A stretch of 64,000 bases of DNA, taken from positions 8,938,001 through 9,002,000 of the forward strand of contig NC_059406.1 in the NCBI RefSeq assembly GCF_905220565.1. Direction: 5' to 3'. Under the pieces are notes generated by a model. The model saw nothing but the letters and a program-made list of their open reading frames with translations, had not been told where the DNA came from and did no database searches. The DNA is from Melitaea cinxia. Taxonomy: Eukaryota; Arthropoda; Insecta; Lepidoptera; Nymphalidae. The position numbers were made by a program, and so were the translations under genes. Below, in pieces: positions 21,910-31,635 of the stretch. The first letter of the stretch is position 1, and the number at the start of each line of letters is the position of its first letter.

Positions 21910-22104
21910 CTAGCTGTGCCCGCGGCTTCGCCCGCGTTGAAATCAGTGTGTCACAAAGTTTTCCCGGCACACTTCCAGTTAAACTCTCATTATAATCGGC
22001 TTAGCCGTTCCGTAAACCTTCCTCTTGAACCGCATGAAAATCCGTTCAGTAGATTTTGAGGAAATCGATCACATACACTTTTGGGGACTTTGTTTTATAA
22101 TACA
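21910..22104 (-). mobile_element. Helitron 3' portion (truncated)
   Basis: Minus-strand 3' terminus CGGGCACAGCTAG at 21910, with the GC-rich CGCGGGCGAAGCCGCGGGC hairpin just inside it. The 5' part stops where a second Helitron 3' end begins (22105), suggesting one copy was inserted into or next to the other. Confidence 0.65.
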
Positions 22105-24762
22105 CTAACTGTTGCCCGCGACTACATCCGCGTGGTTATGAAGATATGCATTACTATTAAGATGTTTAACGCATTTTTTTATTATTTCAGTCACTTGAAA
22201 TGCTTATCACACTGAGTAACTTTTTAAAAGGCACAATTTAGTATAATTTAATACTTGTTTTTATAAAACCTCTCTATACACCACATTTTTAGTTTTATTT
22301 TCAGGCTGTATATGTTTCATACAAACTATCAACCCCAATTAAACCCCCTTAGCGGTGGAATATCGCTAAATCTCTCTACTCTACTACTATTATCTACTAA
22401 CTATAATCTACCTCCCTGCCAAATTTCATCGTTATCCATCCTAGATGGATGGACCTTCTAGCTGTTTTTGGGTTCTCGTGATGAGTGAGTCAGTGACCTT
22501 TCTCTTTTATATATATATAGATAGATTACGATGTATTATTTGGACACCTCCTCACCATCTATAGAGCATATATTTTAAATTTCAAGTCTCTTACTTCAAA
22601 GACATAGAACTTTCATACAAATTTCCAACCCCCGTTTTATCCCCTTAGGGGTCGAGTTTCGTAAAATTTGTTCTTAGCGGATGTTTACGCTCTATAAGGA
22701 ACCTACCTATCAAATGTCAAATTTGTAGCTGTTATAGTTTCGGAGATGTCGTGATGAATGAGTCGATCTACCATCCCCTGTTTTAACCCCAAAAAGGAGT
22801 TGATTTCTAAAGATACATTGTTTGGACACCTCCTCACCATCTATAGAGCATACATTTTAAACTTTAAGTCGTTTACTTCAAAAACATAGGACTATCATAC
22901 AAAATTCCAATCCCCTTTTTATCCCCTTAGGGGTCGAGTTTCGTAAAATCCTTTCTTAGCGGGTGTCTACACCCTATAAGAAACCAACCTGCCAAATGTC
23001 AAATTTGTAGCTGTTATAGTTTCGGAGATTTCGTGATGAGTGAGTCAACCTACCATCCCCCGTTTCAACCCCAAAAGGGAGGTTATTTTAAAAGATACAT
23101 TATTTGTACACTTTCTCATCATCTATAGAGCATACATTTTAAATTTCAAGTCTCTTACTTCAAAAACATAGGACTTTCATACAAATTTCCAAACCCCGTT
23201 TTACCCCTTTAAGGGTCGAGTTTCGTAAAATCAGTTCTTAGTAGATGTCTACGCCTTATAAGGAACCTATCTGTCAAATATCAAATTTGTAGCTCTTATA
23301 GTTTCGGAGATTTCGTGATGAATGAGTCAATCTACCATCCCCTGTTTTAACCCCAAAAGAGAATTTATTTCTAAAGATACATTATTTGGATACCTCTTCA
23401 CCATCTATACAGTATACATTTTAAATTTCAAGTAGCTTACTTCAAAAAAATAGGACTTTCATACAAACTTCCAACCCCCCCGTTTTACTCCCTTAGGGGT
23501 CGAGTTTCGTGAAATCCGTTCTTAGCGGATGTCTACGATCTATAAGGAGCTTACCTGCTAAATTTCAAGTTTGTAAGTGTTATAGTTTTGGAGATTTCGT
23601 GATCAGTGAGTCAACCTAAGAACCCCCGTTTTAACCCCAAAAAGGAGTTGATTTCTAAATATACATTATTTGGACACCTCCTCACCATCTATAGAGCATA
23701 CACTTTAAATTTCAAGTCTCTTACTTCAAAAACATAGGACTTTCGTACAAACTTCCAACCCCCGTTTTATCCCCTTAGGAGTCGAGTTTCGTAAAATTTG
23801 TTCTTAGCGGATGTTTACGCTCTATAAGGAACCTACCTATCAAACGTCAAATTTGTAGCTGTTATAGTTTCAGAGATTTCGTGATGAATGAGTCAATGTA
23901 CCATCCCCGTTTTAACCCCGAAAGGGAGTTGATTTCTAAAGATACATTGTTTAGAGACCTCCTCACCATCTATGGAGCATACATTTTAAACTTCAAGTCG
24001 TTTACTTCAAAAACATAGGACTTTCATACAAACTTCCAACCCCCGTTTTACCCCTCTAGGGGTCGAATTTCGTAAAACCCGTTCTTAGCCAATGGTTACG
24101 CCCTATAAGGAGCCTATCTGCCAAATTTCAAGTTTTTAGGTGTTATAGTTTCGGAGATTTCGTGGTGAGTGAGTAAACCTACCATCCCCTGTTTTAACCC
24201 CAAAAGGGAGTTGATTTCTAAAGATAGATTATTTGAACTCCTTCTCATTATCTATAAGGCATACATTTTAAATTTCAAGTCTCTTACTTCAAAATCATGG
24301 GACTTTCATACAAACTTCCAACCCCCGTTTTATCCCCTTAGGGGTTGAATTTCGTAAAATCCGTTCTTAGCGGATGTTTACACTCTATAAGGAGCCTTCC
24401 TGCCAAATTTCAAGTTTGTAAGTGTTATAGTTTCGGAGATTTCGTGATGAGTGAGTCAACCTACCATCCCCCGATTCAACCCCAAAAGGGAGTTGATTTC
24501 TAAAGATATATTATTTGAACACCTTCTCATCATCTATAGAGCATACATTTTAAATTTCAAGTCTCTTACTTCTAAAACATAGGACTTTCATACAAACTCC
24601 CAACCCCCGTTTTACCCCCTTAGGGGTTGAGTTTCGTAAAATCCGTTCTTAGCGGATGTTTACTTTCTATAAGGAGTCTACCTGCCAAATTTCAAGTTTG
24701 TAGGTGTTATAGTTTCAGAGATTTCGTGATGAATGACCTTTCGCGTTTATATATATTATAGA
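22105..24762 (-). mobile_element. Helitron enlarged by an internal tandem array
   Basis: The minus-strand 3' end (CGCGGGCAACAGTTAG, last four bases TTAG rather than CTAG) is at 22105. One 5'-type terminus (TCTATATATATATAAAAGAG) is at 22521 and a second (TCTATAATATATATAAACGCG) is at 24762. The sequence between the two 5' termini is an array of about eight units of 283 bp. Each unit repeats sequence found just inside a Helitron 5' end (CATCACGAAATCTC). No protein is encoded. Confidence 0.6.
22526..24740. repeat. Tandem array, about 8 units of ~283 bp
   Basis: Units begin near 22530, 22812, 23093, 23377, 23661, 23941, 24224 and 24506 with a block like ATACATTATTTGGACACC then TCACCATCTATAGAGCATAC. 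Spacing is 280-284 bp. Inside each are TTACTTCAAAAACATAGGAC, CCAACCCCCGTTTTA, CCCCTTAGGGGTCGAG, TTCTTAGCGGATG and GTTATAGTTTCGGAGATTTC. Units differ by point changes and small indels, so the array is not recent in full. There is no open frame through it. Confidence 0.85.
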
Positions 24763-25510
24763 TAAATAACGTATTTCAATTTTGTTTTATTTAAAAAAAA
24801 ACACATTTTTTAAATTTTCAAGTTACCAGAAGCTTGTGAGTTATTATATAAGTAGATCAGTACTCAAAGTAACATATTATTAGTAAATATAATTCATAAT
24901 CATTTATGAATGTTATTACAACCACGACAAAGATATCTTTTACTATCTAACGCTTCTCACTACAGTTAAAGATTTAATAAATAAAATGTATGTAATATAC
25001 ACAGATATGGGCTCCATAACAGTACGGTTTGAAACCGTGATAAAAACTAGTAAAAGAACAGAAGGATATTGTAAGTTAAATTAAATTTTAAATTCTTGCT
25101 AAATGTTCAAATAACAAAGTTCTAGCTTTTTGCAACTCTTTCCCGTTTTAAGTGATGTTATTAACTGTTGTCTTAAAATATTCTCGCTGTTTAGTTTGAC
25201 AAATTATTATATTTTTTTTAAGATATAAAATTCAATAGATACATATCGAAAAAAATATAATAATGAACATATACACTGTCTGTACGTGCAATTATTGCTC
25301 CGTAAGTTTAACAGTTACAACTCTCCCTAACTTTTGTCACGTAGTGTAGTCGCACACGCGGCGCGGCAATTTGTATTAAAACAGTTGGTCGGAATTCGCT
25401 AGGATAATTAGAGCGTAGTTATTTATTAAAGCGAGCCTTGTACTCGAACCATAGCTAGCGTCATGCTTGTCACACTCTCATTGTCTTATATAGTATAATT
25501 ATATTACGTA
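24763..25510. other. AT-rich sequence, nothing recognised
   Basis: No supported feature. 25340-25480 is somewhat less AT-rich and may be old unique sequence. Confidence 0.35.
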
Positions 25511-25511
25511 C

Positions 25512-25600
25512 TGAATCCCGCAATTTCACTCGCGTTGAATATATGTATGTCTGTACAAAACGCCACAATTTCACTATGATTGTCTATTGAGTAACAACTC
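25512..25600 (-). repeat. Degraded Helitron 3' remnant
   Basis: CTGAATCCCGCAATTTCACTCGCGTTGAA resembles the inside of a Helitron 3' end read on the minus strand. The CTAG terminus is lost. Confidence 0.35.
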
Positions 25601-25839
25601 ATATTCTAGATGGTATCATCAAGATAAAACCTACACCATATGTTATATCCATCCACTTTCAAAATAAATTCCAAAAAAAAACAAAAAAACGGAAACCTTA
25701 AAAACCATTGTTTTTAATTTTGTTTCTCTCATAAAAACCACTATCAAATTAGTTTTTACCAAATATCTGTCAAATACAGTCATCGGTGGTACAGTTATAA
25801 TATATGAATTTAACAGACTAGTAAACAAGTCAGGCTCAA

Positions 25840-26085
25840 CCAGATAATGTATCTAGACCGGATCAGGATAGAATGAGGCATGCCAGATCCGGCAAGCCCT
25901 ATCAGGACCATGTCTGGTCCAGATAAGGATAGCCTGCTGTATATAATCAAGTGTGGTAAGGCATACTGGCTCAGGACCAGGTCTGGTACAGATAAGGATA
26001 GCCTGATGTAAAATGTAATCAAGTATGGTAAGGCATATTAGATCAGGGTCTGTATCAGTCAGGTCTGGTCCAGATAAGGACTCAA
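25840..26085. repeat. Short tandem repeat of GGTCTGGTCCAGATAAGGATAG type
   Basis: Blocks CAGATAAGGATAGCCTG and GTGGTAAGGCATA alternate three times (around 25920, 25990 and 26072) at 70-82 bp spacing, preceded by a more diverged unit from 25855. Vocabulary such as GGACCAG and AAGGCAT overlaps that of the fold-back at 28269-28448. Confidence 0.55.
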
Positions 26086-26149
26086 AAAAGTGGCAGAGAT
26101 TGGCAGATTTCAAAGAATTCTTTAATTTTCTTTTAAGATTCAACAAATC

Positions 26150-26400
26150 GACGGCGCGAACTCGTTCGTAGGTCTAAATAAATGCTATGTCACCTGACAT
26201 AGTGTGCGAACGGAAAAGACTCCGACAAGAGTAGTGAGAAAATATCGCGCGCGTGCATGTAGTAGGCACACATGTGACATCCATAGCGCGGTGGCTACAT
26301 CGCCACCACTATGAGTCTCGTGAGTTGCGAGTCATGGGATCCCTCCTAGTTCGCTACATGGTAACCCATAACACAAAACTTTGCTTACTTTAGATTTTAT
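26150..26400. other. GC-richer patch with short hairpins
   Basis: Contains CTATGTCACCTGACATAG (8-bp arms) and GGTGGCTACATCGCCACC (6-bp arms) in a patch less AT-rich than its surroundings. No ORF and no recognised repeat. Confidence 0.35.
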
Positions 26401-26534
26401 TTTTTCATTTTCTTTTTTTAACACCAACAACTATAAAACTGAAATAAAACATAACTTGAGGCGCAACGGTAGGTAGATATATAATGTAGGTATAAAGCGT
26501 GCGTCGGCAGCAGCGCGGCTCATTCTATAATATT

Positions 26535-26875
26535 ACTTCATCACTACAGCCTAAGCAGTCCACTGCTGGACATAGGCCTCCACAAGTTTACGCCAAAAAT
26601 AATGTAAGCCCATGTGTTTGACCCATAGTCACCACGCTGGGCAGGCGGGTTGGTGACCGCAGGGCCGGCTTTGTCGCACTAAAGACGCTGCTGCCCGTCT
26701 TCGGTCTGTGTATTTCAAAGCCAGCAGTTGGATGGCTATCCCGCCACCGGTCGGCTTTTTAAGTTCCAAGGTGGTAGCGGAACTGTGTTATCCCTTAGTC
26801 GCCTCTTACGACACCCACGGGAAGAGAAGGGGTGGCTATATTCTTTAGTACCGTAGCCACACAGTACAACGCACC
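26535..26875 (-). mobile_element. SINE-like element with RTE tail, copy 1
   Basis: On the minus strand: GTGTGGCTACGGTACTAAAG start, GTCGTAAGAGGCGACTAAGG, CTGGCTTTGAAATACACAG, GGGCAGCAGCGTCTTTAG, CACCAACCCGCCTGCCCAGC, then AACTTGTGGAGGCCTATGTCC and CAGCAGTGGACTGCTTAGG. The last part matches the 3' end of the RTE LINE at 61667-62445. There is no coding frame. Other copies at 36047-36197, 46112-46393 and 61165-61514. Confidence 0.7.
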
Positions 26876-27040
26876 TCTTTTCATCTGACTTCAAAAAAGA
26901 AGTCTCCATCCAATAGCATTAAAAAAAATTAATCAATGTTTTTTTTATGATGCGTTTTGATACTATCAGAATTCAAAGTAAAAATGAGGCAGGCAGCAGA
27001 ACATAAAACAATTGTTTAATAATAATGGAAGTAGAAGAAG
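26876..27040. other. AT-rich spacer
   Basis: Nothing recognised. Confidence 0.35.
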
Positions 27041-27044
27041 AAGA

Positions 27045-27505
27045 ATATATTACTTGTCGATTTTTTCGATTATATTAGTAGTAGATTATATTAGTTGCCG
27101 ATCATATTAGTTGTAGTAGATTATATTAGGTGTCGATTATATTAGGTGTCGATTATATTAGGTGTCGATTATATTAGGTGTCGATTATATTAGGTGTCGA
27201 TTATATTAGTTGTAGCAGATTATATTAGCTGTCGATTATATTAGGTGTCGATGATATTTGTTGTAGTAAATTATATTAGTTGTAGTAGATTATCTTAGTT
27301 GTCGATTATATTAGGTGTCGATTATATTTGTAGTAGATTATATTAGGTGTCGATTATATTTGTAATAAATTATATTAGTTGTAGTAGATTATAATAGTTG
27401 TCGATCATATGAGTTGTAGTAGATTATATTAGTTGTCGATTATATTAGTTGTAGTAGATTATATTAATTGTCGATTATATTAGTTGTAGTATTATGTTGT
27501 AGTAG
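27045..27505. repeat. Minisatellite of mixed 16-bp and 19-bp units
   Basis: Two related units intermingle: GGTGTCGATTATATTA (16 bp) and GTTGTAGTAGATTATATTA (19 bp), sharing the GATTATATTA core. The 5' part has five consecutive 16-bp units; the 3' part alternates the two types. There is no spacer diversity as in CRISPR. Confidence 0.85.
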
Positions 27506-27697
27506 TATGTACATTAGTGTCAAATTGTTTAATAATAATGTACCGCCGCGCCCCATCTGCGTCATCTTGCCTTCCGTCCCACTCCCTACACGTAGGATGA
27601 AACGCACAATGATTCATTCCTGAAACGATCGCGTCAAAAAAAAATGTGAATAGACTATAGACGGCGCCACGGTTCGCTTAAACCGTAAGTAAAAATC

Positions 27698-27820
27698 ATC
27701 ATATCAAAAATTTCGCTCTAGCGGGTACATCGTTCCATAGCTTAACTGGCTAGAGCGCCGACACGGTCAGTCGGAGACGCGGGTTCGAATCCCGCTGCAG
27801 CGGTCAATTTTTGATATGAT
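27698..27820. repeat. 15-bp perfect inverted repeat around a tRNA-like sequence
   Basis: ATCATATCAAAAATT (27698-27712) is the exact reverse complement of AATTTTTGATATGAT (27806-27820). The right arm starts 3 nt after the tRNA-like body, the left arm ends 18 nt before it. A diverged AAAAATGTGAA(T/C)AGACT repeat lies outside both arms (27641 and 27826). Confidence 0.75.
27731..27803 (+). tRNA. tRNA-like sequence, possibly pseudogene
   Basis: Folds as a cloverleaf: acceptor 27731-27737 with 27796-27802 (one G-U, one C-C mismatch), D stem GCTT/GAGC, anticodon stem CCGAC/GTCGG with loop ACGGTCA, and T stem GCGGG/CCCGC with loop TTCGAAT. The A box (TAGCTTAACTGG) and B box (GGTTCGAATCC) fit Pol III promoters. 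The anticodon would be GGT (Thr), but position 33 is C instead of the near-invariant U. With the acceptor mismatch this suggests a pseudogene or a tRNA-derived element. Confidence 0.55.
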
Positions 27821-27829
27821 ATTCAAAAA

Positions 27830-28260
27830 TGTGAACAGACTTTTAGAAAAACAGTTATTGTAGAAAAACTATTAAATGTATCTTTTCAAAATAAATTTAA
27901 TTCCACTTTTGAATAAGTAAACTAAGTACGTACGGGCTTTGTTTTAGAGCTTTCTTTCTCAGTATACTATTTATTTTCGCCCAATTTTGGGCTAAAATCA
28001 GTGTTGAAATATGAAAATTTAGAAGCTTGTATTTTTTTAATGTTTACTATTTTTACGGTTCTAGGTACCTACGTATCTGGTATAAATAATAATAATTAAT
28101 TAATCATATAAAAATAAGCAAAGATAATTGGTATTTAAAGGGAAAACAAAAATAAATAATACATTGGAAAAAAGAAACGAAAATAAATATAATATGTTAA
28201 GTAACATTTATAATATCAATTTTTTTTTTATTAAAATTTTTTTCTAGACTATACATTCAT
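27830..28260. other. AT-rich sequence, nothing recognised
   Basis: No supported feature. Confidence 0.35.
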
Positions 28261-28268
28261 GTTTTTTA

Positions 28269-28448
28269 AAAGGACCGGACCGGGCATACTCGACCCGGAC
28301 CAGGCAAGGTATGTAACGCAGATGATTGATCTCGACCTGATCAGGAGTCTCATCCGGACCGATAAGGTTTTCCTGATCGGGTCCAGACAAACCTTCTGCG
28401 TTACATACCTTATCCGGTCTAAATCGGGAATACCCGGTTCGGTCCTTC
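28269..28448. mobile_element. Fold-back element with 51-bp arms
   Basis: The left arm 28269-28319/20 (AAGGACCGGACCGGGCATAC...) and right arm 28397/98-28448 pair without gaps, with about ten mismatches that are mostly transitions. The interior again contains partly palindromic CCTGATCAGG and CCTGATCGGG. GC content is far above that of the flanks. Probably a palindromic MITE. Both strands contain short open frames only because the sequence mirrors itself. Confidence 0.6.
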
Positions 28449-28460
28449 TAAGGAACACAA

Positions 28461-30107
28461 AAAATTTCTACTCGGGTTAAAACAAAAAATAATATAGATG
28501 CGTGTTTGCGATTAATCGAGATATAATTTTATTATTAGTGAAAATGTCCTTGTAATAACTCTAGTAATATTACGAACATCAAAGAGAACTTGAAATACCG
28601 ACGAGTAATAATATGCGATGTTGCTTTCAAAGGCACGCGTTCTCATTTTTGCTGAAATTAATTTAAGGTATTGACGGACATTCAATGAATTCCAATTCAT
28701 GTAATATAAGAATTTATATTTATTTATGTATTTAACACTATTGTACATTTGAAATTACATAAGGAAAATAATTATTTTATTTATTACATTGAGTTATTTA
28801 AAACGTTTACTTATCAAATCACTTTATGATTTATAATTCTAATCTGAAAAATCACTACAAGACATACTCTTCTAATATAGAAAATATTTTAACGGTAAAG
28901 CAATATTCTTAGTTGAATCGAGAAATCAAAAGTTAGTTCAAACAAATTTATTTTGACTTATATATAGGTATATATTAAAAGTAAAGGGCTTCAACAACGA
29001 GACCCGAAATTTTTATATTTATAGATATATTATTTTTATTTTTAATATATATAATATACATAAAGTTAAACTTACTAGTATCGGTTTGATCACTGCAAGC
29101 GGCACGGTCAATGAAGTCTATGATTTTAATGTTTTTTTATGATAAAAGTGTTGATTAACGTCGATATTTCATTAAAATGGAAATTAAAAGCATTGCAACA
29201 ATAGTCATCATTACTGAATCGAAACAGTTTAACGAACCCGATAACCACCGAACCTTGTATTTTATTTCACATATTAATAAAACTTTCAATGCGTAGAGGT
29301 ACTTTTGCCCTTGCCATTTCTTTAAATGTCAAATGTATTTAAAAATGTAATGTCAAATATTTTAAATCTTAATGTTATCTCCGTGTTAATATTAATTACT
29401 TTGAAATATCAAATACTAAATGTAGTTTTAATATAAGTCTGGCATAAAAGTCAAATTCTTTCAGTTCTTCAGAGAATGAACATATGAGCTACAAATATCA
29501 AGTTAATTTAAATGAAACGAACTACAAAACTTACTTTAAAAAATATTAAACTTCTAGTAAATATAATATCTTTTTATTATTTTTTATACAAACTTAGTTC
29601 TCACAATAACCAACACAAAAATAAAACAATTATAAAATGTGGTACAGTCGTCCGGAAGTTATGCGCGTATATACATTCTTGAGATTAATTCTTATTTATA
29701 TAAATATAATTTATATTCAATACACAAATACAGTTAAAATATTAAAACAATACCGGGAACATCATATGAATAAAGTCGATTTTTATCAAAATCTATTATG
29801 TCACAATCGAGTAGATACAGAGATATATTGGCGTTCGAAATCTGAACATTATAATTCGGTACACGCCTGTCTTTTGATGAGGGTAAACGAATTACTCAGA
29901 AATGATCCAAATAAATTACACCACTGACGCTCCCTGGCATCGGTAAAAGGATTCAGCCGAAGTAAATGGAAAATTTGCTTAGTATCTTATCTTAACATAA
30001 TTCTTATAGTATTCTACATTTCCATCGAAATTTACTACGAAACTTTTAGTCTTTACAATAGAACTATACATAAATTATTTTTATTGTTTGTTTTTTTTAA
30101 TATATAT
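28461..30107. other. AT-rich sequence, nothing certain
   Basis: Holds one ATG-started 96-codon plus-strand frame (29637-29927) with a hydrophobic stretch near residues 12-30. It has no recognised domain and is within chance length for DNA this AT-rich. Confidence 0.35.
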
Positions 30108-30442
30108 ATAAAATAATAATTAAAAAAAAACAAAAAACCCGCCTGCGTGAAGAACAACTAATAGAAAATCAACTGAAAAATCTAAAGAGAGAATGATTTG
30201 ACTTATCCTTCAATTTCATGCCTCCGACTGCATATTATCTACGACGTTGCCTAAAGTTTCGAAGGACTACCGTATTAATATATTTTAAATGTACAGCACA
30301 AAATGTTTGATATTGTTTCTATTTATTTCGCTGACTTTGTGTGCATATTGAATTTTTATCTTGTTCCAGCTTTTTCAGTTGATTTTCTATTAGTTGTTCT
30401 TCACGCAGGCGGGTTTTTGTTTTTTTTTAATTATTATTTTAT
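30108..30442. mobile_element. Inverted-repeat element with ~70-bp arms
   Basis: The left arm 30110-30180 (AATAATTAAAAAAAAACAAA, CCCGCCTGCGTGAAGAACAA, CTAATAGAAAATCAACTGAA) and right arm 30371-30441 are nearly perfect reverse complements around about 190 bp of unrelated sequence. The right arm ends 11 bp before the stop codon of the helicase remnant. Confidence 0.7.
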
Positions 30443-30452
30443 TTATGTCTTT

Positions 30453-30640
30453 TTAGTCAGACAAATTACGTAATCGGTTCAATTCATTAAAACAGTTTAC
30501 ATCATGTGGTTGATTAAGTAATTTTTTAGGGTCAAGAGAACTGATAGCAAGCCCGGAGAAAGATCTCACTCTGCTCAAAGCAACGTAAGCTTCACCTTTA
30601 GCAAATAGGTGACTGCTTAAGTCAACAACTATTAGTTTTA
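30453..30640 (-). pseudogene. PIF1-type helicase C-terminus, probable Helitron RepHel remnant
   Basis: The last ~60 codons of a superfamily 1 DNA helicase. The run KGEAYVALSRVRSFSGLAIS matches motif VI of PIF1-like helicases (AYVALSRVR), followed by SLDPKKLLNQ and a natural-looking end NRLRNLSD before TAA at 30455-30453. Helitron RepHel proteins carry this helicase at their C-terminus. The many Helitrons here make that the likeliest source, although a captured host PIF1 gene cannot be excluded. Upstream coding sequence is lost beyond about 30640, so the fragment is non-functional. Confidence 0.7.
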
Positions 30641-30950
30641 ATATAATGAAATTAATATTAAAATTATTTGTTTGTATTTGGTATTATGTATTTGTTATTG
30701 ATTTTATTAATGTAATTGTAATTTGGTGTGACATTTATTAATTTTTATTTGTAATTTTAATTGTATGTTTTTTTTTACCATTGTATTTTATTAGAAAGAC
30801 TACACCCCGAAGTTGATCGTCGCCTAGGAGGCGAGTTTGGCATGGCATAGGCGTGGGAAAGAGCAAAGTCCACATTTTTTAAATTTTAATATTGTATTTC
30901 TTTATTAGTATTACGGTAATAATAATCATGATATACCTTTTAAAAATCCT
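30641..30950. other. AT-rich sequence
   Basis: Contains a GC-richer patch, GTCGCCTAGGAGGCGAG (30831), able to form a short hairpin. It may belong to a LINE 3'UTR; unassigned. Confidence 0.3.
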
Positions 30951-31215
30951 TGTATTGTGCCCTTCAATTTGATACCCATATTGTAGTATTCGAGAAAAAA
31001 ATGTTTTTTTCATTAACTACAATGGCTTCGCGCAGCCGCCATGTTTGATTTTTTTGTAATGTCACCTATCTAAGAACACTTGGGCAGCTAAGACGAACCT
31101 AACGATACCTCAATTATGTAAATCCGTTCAGTGGTTCTGGAAATATGAGGGAGTAAAGAATATTACATACAAATATACATACATACATGATACGCGGGAA
31201 AAACATAACCCTTCC
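30951..31215 (+). repeat. Dispersed repeat related to the 14871-15225 array
   Basis: CCCTTCAATTTGATACCCAT, TATTGTAG, CGCCATGTTTGATTTTTTTG and TAATGTCACCTATCTAAGAAC are followed by AATCCGTTCAGTGGTTCTGG and a (CATA)n patch, ending CCTTGGCAGTCGGGTAAAAA. Similar blocks occur at 14871-15225. Confidence 0.5.
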
Positions 31216-31396
31216 TTGGCAGTCGGGTAAAAAAGGGAGAAAATGATCAGACAACTTAACCATATATTTAATGGTTACCTACTACTGCCCACATCTGCAA
31301 CATTTGAGGAATTGAAGATGCGTTGCTAGTTATTGTTAGTTTATAATCGGTAGGTAAATAATGAGTAAATATGCTTTCCCCCAGTTAAGAAATTGT

Positions 31397-31635
31397 AATA
31401 TCTAGACTATTGTTTTCTAATGTTTACGCGAATTTTACTCATTTAATAAAACACTTTTTTCGGATTTTATCGCGGTTTATTGTTAACTTTTGATTCCCGA
31501 CGTTTCGGATACTTTACAGCAACCAGTCCTCCCGTGACCATGGTTGCTGTAAAGTATCCGAAACGTCGGGAATCAAAAGTTAACAATAAACCGCGATAAA
31601 ATCCGAAAAAAGTGTTTTATTAAATATCTAGACTA
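31397..31635. mobile_element. Fold-back element with perfect 85-bp arms
   Basis: The left arm 31441-31525 and right arm 31541-31625 are exact reverse complements over 85 bp around a 15-bp spacer. AATATCTAGACTA occurs at both 31397-31409 and 31623-31635, a possible 13-bp target-site duplication overlapping the right arm by 3 bp. The lack of mismatches implies recent formation or gene conversion between arms. There is no coding frame. Confidence 0.85.

Noticed and set aside
27045..27505. CRISPR-like periodic repeat
   Set aside because: No unique spacers; it is a minisatellite in a eukaryotic genome.
29637..29927. 96-codon ATG-started frame with a hydrophobic N-terminal stretch
   Set aside because: No recognised domain, AT-driven amino-acid content, and a length expected by chance in six frames of AT-rich DNA.
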